Origin: an uncultured Lachnospiraceae bacterium
Lineage (GTDB): Bacteria; Bacillota; Clostridia; Lachnospirales; Lachnospiraceae
Assembly (NCBI GenBank): GCA_910579505.1
Contig: CAJTTZ010000014.1
Span: 24,615 to 88,614 of the forward strand
Reading direction: 5' to 3'
DNA length: 64,000 bases
Notes under the pieces: generated by a model
The model's database searches: none
What the model was told of the DNA's origin: nothing
Seen by the model: the letters and a program-made list of their open reading frames with translations, nothing else
Shown: piece after piece, positions 1-7,113 of the stretch
Layout of the letters: every line of letters starts with the position of its first letter
Numbering within the stretch: position 1 is the stretch's first letter
Translations under genes and position numbers: made by a program

Positions 1-541
1 TGAGAAACTCCACAATCTCTTGCAGTTCCTCCTTTTCTTCCTTCAAACCCGCCACTTCGTTCAGCGTGATCTTATTTTCCCCGCCCATGGTAAGTCTGGC
101 GCGGCTTTTTCCAAAGTTCATCATTTTGCCGCCACCACCGCCGGCATTCTGGGAATTCATCATGACAAAGAAGAAAACGCAGACCACCACCACAATCAAA
201 ATCGGCAGGACGCTGTTCAAAAACCAGCTCTCCTCCGGCACGCTTTCCACAGAGCAGTCAATGCCGTGCTCTCTGACGATATTCTCCATCTCTGTCACAT
301 CCGTCACATAGAGAATTTTCTCCTCGCCGCTCTTGAGAATCACTTTCAGAGATCCCGTGGGCGTATCCTTATTCGGACAGACCGTCACCACCGCAACCTC
401 ATTTTTTTCCATCTGCCTCTCAAATTCGCCTCTGGTATAGCCGCTGTTCGGCACGCGCAGCGTCCCTACCCACACCGTAAACAGCAGAAGGCAGATGATA
501 ATTACAAAATACAGATAAAAACTTCTACCACTCTTGTTCAT
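1..541 (-). CDS. ftsH: ATP-dependent zinc metalloprotease FtsH, N-terminal part (cut by window edge)
   Basis: About 180 N-terminal residues of the membrane-anchored AAA protease that degrades misfolded or regulatory membrane proteins. The reverse strand starts MNKSGRSFYLYFVIIICLLL, giving a first membrane helix at about residues 9-27. An extracytoplasmic stretch of about 80 residues follows, then a second helix ending near FFFVMMNSQNAGGGGG, and then the NKITLNEVAGLKEEKEEL segment that precedes the AAA module in this family. The Walker and zinc motifs lie outside the window. It follows hpt by 24 bp, the common tilS-hpt-ftsH order of Firmicutes, so it is probably co-transcribed. Confidence 0.93.
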   Translation of the reverse strand, partial: MNKSGRSFYLYFVIIICLLLFTVWVGTLRVPNSGYTRGEFERQMEKNEVAVVTVCPNKDTPTGSLKVILKSGEEKILYVTDVTEMENIVREHGIDCSVESVPEESWFLNSVLPILIVVVVCVFFFVMMNSQNAGGGGGKMMNFGKSRARLTMGGENKITLNEVAGLKEEKEELQEIVEFL

Positions 542-565
542 TAAATAATTCCTCTACTCCAGTTT

Positions 566-1090
566 TCAGTCAAATTTCACTATCCCGATATAGGGCAGAT
601 TGCGGTATTTCTGGTCATAATCCAGACCGTATCCCACCACAAATTCATCCGGGATCTCAAATCCCGTGTAATCCACTCTCACATCCACCACACGTCTGTC
701 GGGTTTATCCAGAAGCGTACAGAGCCTTACATCCGCAGGTCCCCTGCTCCTGAGCATATCTAACAGATAACTCAGTGTTCGCCCGGAATCCACGATATCC
801 TCAATCACAATTACGTGCTTATCATTTAAGGGTTCATCCAGGTCCTTCACAATCCTGACCACACCGCTTGACTGGGTATCCCCACCGTAACTTGATACCG
901 ACATAAAGTCAATAGAAACCGGCACCTTAATACGTTTCGCCAGCTCACACATAAAAAAACTGCCGCCTTTTAACACGCATACCAAATGTACCTGTTTTCC
1001 GGCATAATCTCTGGAAATCTGATCACCGATCTCCTGAATCCTCTTATCAATGTCTTCCTCAGCCAACAATACTTCTATCCGTTCCGCCAT
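566..1090 (-). CDS. hpt: hypoxanthine(-guanine) phosphoribosyltransferase
   Basis: 174-residue purine-salvage enzyme that converts hypoxanthine or guanine plus PRPP into IMP or GMP. The type I PRPP-binding motif VIVIEDIVDSGRTL is at residues 93-106, and the flexible-loop region with the SSYGG sequence is near residues 66-70. Length is normal for the family. The start is supported by GAGGAGG five bases upstream of ATG. The first 32 bp overlap the end of tilS in another frame, implying translational coupling, and ftsH follows closely. No defect is seen. Confidence 0.96.
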   Translation of the reverse strand: MAERIEVLLAEEDIDKRIQEIGDQISRDYAGKQVHLVCVLKGGSFFMCELAKRIKVPVSIDFMSVSSYGGDTQSSGVVRIVKDLDEPLNDKHVIVIEDIVDSGRTLSYLLDMLRSRGPADVRLCTLLDKPDRRVVDVRVDYTGFEIPDEFVVGYGLDYDQKYRNLPYIGIVKFD

Positions 1091-2678
1091 AGTTTCCTCC
1101 TCTTAGACGTACCTCCAGAATACGTCTTGTGTTTTTCTCCACCCGGTACCGTCTGCTCACTCGGTGTCCGGGCACCCAGAGAATATGGGCGCCGTCCGCC
1201 AGCAGATACATACTGTCCCTTTTTGCCTTCGGGATTTTTTCATTAATCATATACTGCTTTACAGACTGGGTATGGAGCGCATCATCTATCGTAATATAAT
1301 CTCCCTGCCTTCTGGTTCGCAGGAATAAAGACGTAGTTATTTTATCATAATCAAACCATTTCGTATATCTATTTTCGGGAATATTTTGTTCCTTTCTACA
1401 GAAAAGGGGCGCTGCCGGAGGAAAGGACGTCTCCCATAGAATAAATGTAAAGCCGCCTGTTCCCGAAACGGCAAACTCCACCGGGATACCGGGAACAAGC
1501 GCAGACTCTTCGACACAAATCTCCTGCTGATCCCCCGGCAAGGCCGCCAGGCTACTGTCACCCGCCTGTCTCCCCGGGCTTCCTTCGCCTTCGGCCGCCT
1601 GTTTCCCCGGACTGCCAGCCGTTTCTTCCTTCCGCCTTAAAAACAACTTGTCGTACTCCTTGACGGCCCTTATCCCATACGGAAGAAAAAGCTCTTTGCT
1701 GCCCTCCTTATCCGAAAGTCCCATCAGCCCTGCAACATGGCGCGCGGTAATGTCTTTACGGTAGGGAGTCATTCTTTCCAGCGCGCGCAAAAGTATGCGC
1801 TTTTGCATCACCACATCCTCGCCCCGAAAGCCGTCCAGCTCTATTTCTACTTCCCCATACACATTCCCGGTTTCGTCGGATGTCTCAGCTGCTTTGTCCC
1901 TATCGGACCGCCTTTCTATGTCCTCCCGCACATAAATATCGTAGAGCCTGCCTGTTTCCCGTGCCAGATAATCCTCGGTCTCCGCCAGAATATCCGCCAG
2001 CTCTCCCATATGCGAAACCGCCCTGCCACAGATTTCCTGCTGCGCAAAGGGCAGTATGTGATGTCTGATTTTATTGCGGGCGTAAACGTCCTCCCCGTTG
2101 GTTGCGTCCTCCCTCCAGACAATCCCGGCAGCCGCCAGATAGGATTCAATCTGTTCCCGGCCCACACATAGAAGAGGCCTGATGACCGCTTCCCTGACCG
2201 GGCGGATGGACGAAAGCCCCTTTAATCCGCTGCCCCGGAACACATGAAAAAGCATGGTTTCCGCCCTGTCATCCGCATTGTGGGCCACAGCGATCCTTCC
2301 TCTGTCCCCGTCCCTGATTTCACCGAGCACCTCCTGAAATGCCTGATAGCGGAGCAGACGTCCGGCCTCTTCCAAAGACAGCTTTTGCGACGCCGCGCAG
2401 CCGGCCACATCTGCTTCCCGCAGATAAAAGGGAATGCCCCACTGCCCGCACAGCTTTTCCACATAAGCCGCGTCCTCCCCGGCCTCCGCCCGCAGCCCGT
2501 GGTTCACATGTACCGCCGCCAGCCGGAATGGAATCTCCTTTCGCAGCCTCGTCAGTAAATGCAGCATACAGACAGAATCGGCACCGCCGGAAATGCCGGC
2601 TACAATACAATCCCCCGGTTCCGCCATGTCATGGGCGTTCACATATTTTTTTACATGATTATAGAGATTTTCTTTCAT
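1059..2678 (-). CDS. tilS: tRNA(Ile)-lysidine synthase TilS
   Basis: 539-residue enzyme that modifies C34 of the CAU-anticodon tRNA-Ile to lysidine using ATP, so that it reads AUA. The PP-loop SGGADS is at residues 30-35. The C-terminal TilS domain is recognisable near residues 450-525 (RRQGDYI, then a QSVKQYM stretch). The protein is longer than most TilS proteins. The excess is a low-complexity Gly/Pro/Ala linker at about residues 351-387 containing two tandem GSPG[KR]QA units, encoded at about 1518-1628. The gene overlaps hpt by 32 bp and lies 62 bp after the SpoIIE-type gene, so the cluster spoIIE-tilS-hpt-ftsH is conserved. Confidence 0.95.
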   Translation of the reverse strand: MKENLYNHVKKYVNAHDMAEPGDCIVAGISGGADSVCMLHLLTRLRKEIPFRLAAVHVNHGLRAEAGEDAAYVEKLCGQWGIPFYLREADVAGCAASQKLSLEEAGRLLRYQAFQEVLGEIRDGDRGRIAVAHNADDRAETMLFHVFRGSGLKGLSSIRPVREAVIRPLLCVGREQIESYLAAAGIVWREDATNGEDVYARNKIRHHILPFAQQEICGRAVSHMGELADILAETEDYLARETGRLYDIYVREDIERRSDRDKAAETSDETGNVYGEVEIELDGFRGEDVVMQKRILLRALERMTPYRKDITARHVAGLMGLSDKEGSKELFLPYGIRAVKEYDKLFLRRKEETAGSPGKQAAEGEGSPGRQAGDSSLAALPGDQQEICVEESALVPGIPVEFAVSGTGGFTFILWETSFPPAAPLFCRKEQNIPENRYTKWFDYDKITTSLFLRTRRQGDYITIDDALHTQSVKQYMINEKIPKAKRDSMYLLADGAHILWVPGHRVSRRYRVEKNTRRILEVRLRGGNYGGTDRSIVG

Positions 2679-2740
2679 CCTTCGCCTGTCCGTCCACCAT
2701 CCCCAAGCTTAAGGAAACGCTGATATAAGTCGCTGCTTTC

Positions 2741-3973
2741 CTAAAGGGCACTCTCCTGATCCCAGATCCCCGTCACAAGCACCGTCATGTCATCCCGGAT
2801 ACGCCCCCGGCTCTGCCCGATGGCATAAGCCAAAATCTGGTTAGCAATTTCTCCCGGATTGCTGTACTCCATTCTGCCGATAATCTCCGGCAGCGCCTCC
2901 TCGCCAATGCCTTCCGAAAGCGCGTCAAGCACCCCGTCGGAAAGCATAATGATATAGTCACCGCTCTGCAGCGTGCGGCTCTGGATTTCCGGTGTCGTCT
3001 GCCAGAAAACTCCAAGCGGCAGATTTCTCGAAGACAGCCTGTCCACCAGACGGCCTCTTTTAATATAGGTACTTGCCGCCCCCATTTTCACAAACTCACA
3101 ATTTCCCGTGTAAAGGTCAATGTCACAGACATCCAGCGTGGACATAACCTGTTCCTGCCCGGCTGCAGCCATCGCCCCATTTACCATCTGCACCGCCGGT
3201 TCTTTGGCAAAGCCTGCCCCCATGAGGCGTTCCATCATCTCAATCACCCGGCCCGACTCCCGGCGGGCTTCTTCCCCTGAGCCGACGCCATCCGAAAGCA
3301 GTACCAGAAGCCTTCCCGTATCCGACTCAAAAAAGGAATAGCAGTCCCCCGACACCTTCTCTGTCTCTTTCACTGCCTTGGCAAAACCTGTCAGCAGATG
3401 ATAAGGCGGCTCCTCCAGAAAATAGTAATTGTTATACTCTGTCGTCAGATAGTCCGGCGTATTTTTTGCCGCACAGAGCCTGCGGTTCATCGCCACTGAT
3501 ATGTAGTCCGCCACATCCTCCGCCGAAATATACTCTGTCTCCCCGAAACGTGCACGCTTACTATCGGCCTGTCTCATAACAAGGCTGATCTCCCGATGCC
3601 CGTCTTCATGTTCCAGCTCCAAAAACTCTTTCAGCAGAATGCCGGACTCCCGGAGCAGCGCCGCCATCTGCTTATACCGCCGTTCCCCCATGGGGCGGCA
3701 GCGGCAGGTTTCTCTGGCTGTCACCGCCAGAATATGCGCCATCTCCTTCAAATGCTCCGCCAAAAGCCCCTGACTTTCCTGCAGGCGCCGCCGGCAGAGA
3801 TATTCCTGCCTGTCTGCAGGCTCTTCTCCGAAGGGCTCATCCTTCGTTTGAATGTCCTCAAACAAATCCGCCAGATCCCGGAAAGACTCCGCATAGGCTA
3901 ACAGCTTCTGCCTCCCATACTCCGGTATCATATCTATTCTGTCGTCTTCCCCTATGTTTGTCCGTCTTTTCAT
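2741..3973 (-). CDS. SpoIIE-type PP2C serine phosphatase lacking the membrane domain
   Basis: About 410 residues. The start is chosen at the internal ATG at 3973, which has GGAGG nine bases upstream; an in-frame ATG at 4015 has no such site. The C-terminal 220 residues are a SpoIIE/PP2C phosphatase domain with the metal-binding acidic positions SGD, LLSDGVGSG, LSDGVLDAL and DDMTVLV intact. The first ~170 residues are hydrophilic, probably helical and contain no membrane segment. Bacillus SpoIIE (known) has about 830 residues, with ten N-terminal membrane helices and a FtsZ-interacting central region, and dephosphorylates SpoIIAA to activate sigma-F. Location beside tilS-hpt-ftsH is the normal spoIIE locus. 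It may be a short soluble SpoIIE or a paralogue that replaced it. Confidence 0.85.
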   Translation of the reverse strand: MKRRTNIGEDDRIDMIPEYGRQKLLAYAESFRDLADLFEDIQTKDEPFGEEPADRQEYLCRRRLQESQGLLAEHLKEMAHILAVTARETCRCRPMGERRYKQMAALLRESGILLKEFLELEHEDGHREISLVMRQADSKRARFGETEYISAEDVADYISVAMNRRLCAAKNTPDYLTTEYNNYYFLEEPPYHLLTGFAKAVKETEKVSGDCYSFFESDTGRLLVLLSDGVGSGEEARRESGRVIEMMERLMGAGFAKEPAVQMVNGAMAAAGQEQVMSTLDVCDIDLYTGNCEFVKMGAASTYIKRGRLVDRLSSRNLPLGVFWQTTPEIQSRTLQSGDYIIMLSDGVLDALSEGIGEEALPEIIGRMEYSNPGEIANQILAYAIGQSRGRIRDDMTVLVTGIWDQESAL

Positions 3974-4072
3974 CACACACCGCCTCCATATACATAATAC
4001 TGCCTGTCCAAGCAAGGCAAAAAGCCCGCAAAACCCGTCTTACACATATATATGAAAAGTTGATGTGTTTTA

Positions 4073-4109
4073 TTCCAAAAATCGAGTAGGAGAAAATTTC
4101 CCCTACTCG
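4073..4109 (-). terminator. Rho-independent terminator after divIC
   Basis: On the minus strand an 8-bp perfect stem, CGAGTAGG/CCTACTCG, with an 11-base loop is followed by ATTTTT. It lies 15 bp beyond the divIC stop and separates the rqcP-yabP-yabQ-divIC series from the SpoIIE-type gene. Confidence 0.85.
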
Positions 4110-4123
4110 CCATTAAATTTTAT

Positions 4124-4429
4124 CTATTTTTCATCCTTAAAAATAATTTCGCCTTCATATACCAGACCCAGCTTCTCCTTCGCCACCTCTTCGACGAATT
4201 TCTTAGTCTGCGTATACTTCCCGTACTCTTCTATTTCTGCAGATCTTGCTTCCTCTGCTTCTATTTCCAGAAGCAGCGCCTCTTCCCTGTCCATATAGAA
4301 CTGGCGCTTCTCCCGCAGCTCCACACTCTTAAAGGTAACCACAAGCATCATCATCAACACTACAGTGGTAACTAAAAGCATGGCCAGCCTGTTCTGACGT
4401 CTTTTACGATATGCTGCTTTTCTTGCCAT
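4124..4429 (-). CDS. divIC: septum formation initiator / DivIC-FtsB family protein
   Basis: About 101 residues from the ATG at 4429 (MARKAAYRKRR). A GTG at 4453 would add eight residues; the purine-rich GAGAGGGG upstream of the ATG favours the shorter form but is 13 bases away. A basic cytoplasmic start is followed by one membrane helix (LAMLLVTTVVLMMMLVVTF), then an extracytoplasmic Glu/Arg-rich coiled coil, and the KEKLGLVYEGEIIFKD ending typical of DivIC. In the family it helps assemble the divisome. It sits directly downstream of yabQ (31-bp gap), as in many spore formers. Confidence 0.9.
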   Translation of the reverse strand: MARKAAYRKRRQNRLAMLLVTTVVLMMMLVVTFKSVELREKRQFYMDREEALLLEIEAEEARSAEIEEYGKYTQTKKFVEEVAKEKLGLVYEGEIIFKDEK

Positions 4430-4459
4430 GCCTTGAAACTTACCCCTCTCCACCGCCTG

Positions 4460-4948
4460 TTAGTGTTTACATAAAACCATTCTAATGGTTTTTATGAAAA
4501 CCGTCAACCGTTTTTTAATAAAATCTTTACACTTTTTCAATTTCTTTCCAAGGTAAAGAACAAACGTTTTCCCCGCATAAAACAGGCGTTTCAGGGGTTT
4601 TAGCACAATTTGTAGCAGTCGAAAAACAAACCACATGATCTTGTGTAGACACGTTGACATAATATCTACAAACACGTCCCTGACAATTACTTTATAGAAA
4701 AACATGCCCAGTGTGGCGCCAAGGACCGCAAACCACCGAAGTGTCCCGTCGTTTTCCCTGTAGAGCATATAGAAAACGCCAATCCCACAGGCAAGCCAGA
4801 ATAGAAGGTCTTCTACCGACATCAGTGCCGTCCCATGCCTGAAAAGCTTACGGAGCACGCGGATCCAGTCATAGATGAAAGTGATGACCAGCCCCAAAAG
4901 GACGGAATGTGTGAAAAAAGTAAGCTCCTGCACAATTTCCCGGCTCAT
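4460..4948 (-). CDS. yabQ: spore cortex biosynthesis protein YabQ
   Basis: About 162 residues, starting at the ATG at 4948 (MSREIVQELTFF) behind a run of G residues (AAGGGGGG); a GTG five codons upstream is less likely. Membrane helices lie at about residues 9-25, 45-62 and 72-90. The early FF...G...YDWIR pattern and the later DLLFW motif match YabQ, a membrane protein needed for spore cortex formation. The C-terminal third is strongly basic (Lys/Arg-rich). It lies between yabP and divIC, the conserved order. Confidence 0.9.
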   Translation of the reverse strand: MSREIVQELTFFTHSVLLGLVITFIYDWIRVLRKLFRHGTALMSVEDLLFWLACGIGVFYMLYRENDGTLRWFAVLGATLGMFFYKVIVRDVFVDIMSTCLHKIMWFVFRLLQIVLKPLKRLFYAGKTFVLYLGKKLKKCKDFIKKRLTVFIKTIRMVLCKH

Positions 4949-4963
4949 ACGCCCCCCTTGCAC

Positions 4964-5020
4964 GGAGAATGCTGCTTTGTAAGCATTCTCCCAAGTGAAA
5001 CTTAGAAGTTCTTTTCACTT
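4964..5020. repeat. tandem-hairpin repeat, copy 1 (yabP-yabQ gap)
   Basis: Two perfect inverted repeats side by side: GGAGAATGC...GCATTCTCC (4964-4972 / 4983-4991) and AAGTGAAA...TTTCACTT (4993-5000 / 5013-5020). Read on the minus strand, the pair aligns well with the structure after dnaN at 48284-48378: 16 of 19 bases match in the first arm region, and the second hairpin is nearly identical. It lies between two genes of one operon. Confidence 0.75.
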
Positions 5021-5022
5021 TG

Positions 5023-5313
5023 CTATTTGAACAGTCTCGAAAGCAGGGACTCTCCTTTCGCTCCGTACCCCGCGGTTTCCGAATAAGTAAAACTGTCAAT
5101 CCGTCCGTCGATATCTACTTCGCCTTTATCCAGGGAAAGTCTGCTGACATGCAGCTCACCGCCGCGTATCATCAGCATCCCCTGCTCCGTCTCCAGCAAG
5201 ATTTCGTTCACATCAAAGGAAAGCACATCATTTACACCTGTCAGTGCACAGGTTCTTCTGCCCGTAAGCATCAGTTTATGCGGCCGCTTCCCGCCGTTAT
5301 TCAGATCTTCCAT
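5023..5313 (-). CDS. yabP: sporulation protein YabP
   Basis: 96-residue soluble protein of the YabP/YqfC family, required at the cortex-formation stage of sporulation in Bacillus. Recognisable features are PHKLMLTGRRTCALTGV near the start, the VLSFDVNEILLET segment and the LHVSRLSLDKGEVDIDG block. It starts 75 bp after rqcP and is followed by yabQ and divIC, matching the known cluster. Confidence 0.93.
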   Translation of the reverse strand: MEDLNNGGKRPHKLMLTGRRTCALTGVNDVLSFDVNEILLETEQGMLMIRGGELHVSRLSLDKGEVDIDGRIDSFTYSETAGYGAKGESLLSRLFK

Positions 5314-5388
5314 ACACGACCTCCTATACCATAATTATGGTACTGGTTCAATGTATGTCTGATTCTCTCAAAATATGCCTTCTGTGCA

Positions 5389-5631
5389 TTATGAGAGGTA
5401 GCGGAACAGCTCTTTCGCCTCCTCCTTCCGCACAGTCTCCTGTACGTCGAGAACCTCCACTTTTACTTCCTTGTTTCCAAACTGTATGGTAATCACATCT
5501 CCTGCCTTCACGTTGGCGGACGCCTTTGCGGGCCTGTCGTTTATAAATACCCTGCCCGCGTCGCATGCCTCGTTTGCCACCGTGCGGCGCTTGATCAGCC
5601 TTGAAACTTTTAAATATTTATCCAGCCGCAT
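5389..5631 (-). CDS. rqcP: RqcP-type S4 RNA-binding protein (YabO/Hsp15 family)
   Basis: 80-residue S4-domain protein beginning MRLDKYLKVSRLIKRRTVA, the canonical S4 helix-turn, with the GDVITIQFGN strand at residues 44-53. In Bacillus the homologue works with RqcH in ribosome-associated quality control, promoting C-terminal alanine tailing on obstructed 50S subunits. AGGAGG lies five bases before the ATG. It is the first gene of the yabP-yabQ-divIC series and follows the structured 5657-5780 element. Confidence 0.92.
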   Translation of the reverse strand: MRLDKYLKVSRLIKRRTVANEACDAGRVFINDRPAKASANVKAGDVITIQFGNKEVKVEVLDVQETVRKEEAKELFRYLS

Positions 5632-5656
5632 GTCTGCCTCCTTTTTGCTTTCGACT

Positions 5657-5780
5657 GCGTATAAGCAGACTCGAAATGCTTCGCATTTCTCGTTCGCGTT
5701 ACTCGTCAGAAGGCAGCATATCCAGTCTTACATGCAAGCATGCATCCTGTTTATGCTGCCTTCTGACTCTGCCTATACGC
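5657..5780. repeat. 124-bp nested palindromic element between hup and rqcP
   Basis: Outer arms GCGTATAAGCAGA (5657-5669) and TCTGCCTATACGC (5768-5780) pair at 12 of 13 positions. Next to them, inner arms GTCAGAAGGCAGCATA (5705-5720) and TATGCTGCCTTCTGAC (5752-5767) are a perfect 16-bp inverted repeat. The 5' side also holds the small hairpin GAAATGC-TTC-GCATTTC (5673-5689). No ORF or transposase is present. A similar design occurs after gyrA. Confidence 0.85.
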
Positions 5781-5782
5781 GG

Positions 5783-5809
5783 AAAAGACCCGTATGCTGT
5801 GCATACAGG
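5783..5809 (-). terminator. Rho-independent terminator after hup
   Basis: Minus-strand hairpin CCTGTATGC-ACA-GCATACGGG with one mismatch, followed by TCTTTT, 25 bp after the hup stop. It isolates hup from the palindromic element and rqcP. Confidence 0.8.
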
Positions 5810-5833
5810 CCTCATTCATCTCCAAAAATTCAA

Positions 5834-6109
5834 TTATGCGTTAAGCATATCCTTTAAAGCCTTACCAGCCTTAAACTTAGGAGCCTTGGATGCAGCGATC
5901 TTCATGACAGCACCGCTCTGAGGATTTCTTCCCTCTCTTGCTGCTCTCTTGGAAACTTCAAAGGTACCAAAACCAACTAACTGTACCTTGCCATCCTTCT
6001 TCAGCTCGTCAGCTACCACGTCTGTGAATGCCTTTAAAGCCTTTTCTGCATCTTTCTTAGATAAGCCTGCCTGATCAGCCATTGCTGCAACTAACTCTGT
6101 CTTGTTCAT
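5834..6109 (-). CDS. hup: HU family DNA-binding protein
   Basis: 91-residue histone-like nucleoid protein starting MNKTELVAAMADQAGLSKKD, with the family signature GFGTFEVSKRAAREGRNPQS at about residues 46-65 and an intact DNA-clamping arm. It binds and bends double-stranded DNA as a dimer. GAGGAGG is upstream of the ATG. The gene has its own strong promoter (6178-6206) and terminator, so it is a single transcription unit. Confidence 0.97.
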   Translation of the reverse strand: MNKTELVAAMADQAGLSKKDAEKALKAFTDVVADELKKDGKVQLVGFGTFEVSKRAAREGRNPQSGAVMKIAASKAPKFKAGKALKDMLNA

Positions 6110-6177
6110 TTGAACTCCTCCTCTTAAAATGAGTTTTCGTATTATTTTCTGGTCCCCTTGGAAACCGTCTATACATA

Positions 6178-6206
6178 TTTATATCTGCTTTTACCCGGCA
6201 TGTCAA
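6178..6206 (-). promoter_or_regulatory. strong sigma-A promoter of hup
   Basis: Minus strand: TTGACA (6206-6201), a 17-base spacer and TATAAA (6183-6178), close to consensus. It begins directly after the mazG terminator and leaves a leader of about 60 bases before the hup start. Confidence 0.85.
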
Positions 6207-6235
6207 GAAAAAAATGCCTTTTTTACGGCATTTTT
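6207..6235 (-). terminator. terminator after mazG
   Basis: Minus strand AAAATGCC, 8-base loop, GGCATTTTTTTC: a short stem with a long T run, about 70 bp past the mazG stop and immediately before the hup -35 box. Confidence 0.8.
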
Positions 6236-6305
6236 CGGGTTTGTCCGCCTTTACTTCACACCGTTAAACCTATTTTTATAAAATTGTACCATATTGTCAG
6301 AATAT

Positions 6306-7019
6306 TTATTCATATTTCTCAATTAAATCATCTATTCGGTCCGCTAACGCCTGTTCCTGCGGGATTTTCGTAATTCTTGCGACATCGCTGATCCGCAGAA
6401 GCAGCTCGGAAATAAGCGCCTCCGTTTTCGCATTGTCTGCCTGTGGCTCACAGTCCCTTAAAGCCGCCGCAAGCTCGCAGATGGCCGCCGTATCCTCTTT
6501 AAAACTACTTCCTTTCTCATAGTGTTTGTCTATCTTCTTTAAAACCTTGACCGCTCTGGTCAGCGACGGAAGTTCTTTGGGAATGTCCCTTAAAGGCGAT
6601 TCCACCCAGTCCTTATCCTTTTTCTCTTCCTTTTTAATCTCCTCCCAGTTCACAAGTACCTCATCCGGCGTATCCGCATTCCCCTTGCCAAAAACATGGG
6701 GATGGCGCCGCACCATTTTGCGGCTGACCTCGTTTACCACATCCTTCATGGTAAAAAGGCCCTCCTCAGATGCGATCTGGGCATGCATTACGACCTGCAG
6801 GAGGACGTCGCCCAATTCCTCAATCATATTCTCAGGATTGCCGGTCTTATTGTAAATGCGGATCGAAGCAAGCAGTTCTGCCGCCTCCTCCATCATACAG
6901 GGTTTCAGGCTGTCGTGAGTCTGCACTTTATCCCAGGGGCAGCCGTTCTCGCTGCGAAGTGTCGCTATGATTGCCAGAAATTCCTCATATGTGTATTGTT
7001 TTTCCTGATTCTTTGACAT
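6306..7019 (-). CDS. mazG: MazG nucleoside triphosphate pyrophosphohydrolase
   Basis: 237-residue NTP pyrophosphohydrolase of the MazG family, which hydrolyses non-canonical or excess NTPs to NMP and PPi. The Mg-binding acidic motif EEAAE is at about residues 44-48 and EELGD at about 67-71. The CPWD motif near the start and the VFGKGNADTPDEVLVNWEEIKK block are typical. AAAGGAGA precedes the ATG. It is normally found beside hup in Clostridia, as here. Confidence 0.95.
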   Translation of the reverse strand: MSKNQEKQYTYEEFLAIIATLRSENGCPWDKVQTHDSLKPCMMEEAAELLASIRIYNKTGNPENMIEELGDVLLQVVMHAQIASEEGLFTMKDVVNEVSRKMVRRHPHVFGKGNADTPDEVLVNWEEIKKEEKKDKDWVESPLRDIPKELPSLTRAVKVLKKIDKHYEKGSSFKEDTAAICELAAALRDCEPQADNAKTEALISELLLRISDVARITKIPQEQALADRIDDLIEKYE

Positions 7020-7070
7020 GTCTTCTCCTTTATAAATATTTTTCGTTTTGTACCCCGATACAAAGGTACA

Positions 7071-7091
7071 GCGCCCTTATCCTAAGGGCGC
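7071..7091. repeat. 9-bp perfect hairpin between lipoprotein gene and mazG
   Basis: GCGCCCTTA-TCC-TAAGGGCGC. A second small inverted repeat, TTTGTA...TACAAA, is at about 7046-7065. There is no clear T run after the stem on the minus strand, so it may be a weak terminator or a processing site. Confidence 0.55.
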
Positions 7092-7113
7092 CGGCCTGTC
7101 ACAATATCAAATT

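Noticed and set aside
20..544. Long plus-strand open frame opposite ftsH.
   Set aside because: It is the complement of a clearly recognisable ftsH N-terminus and has no family features.
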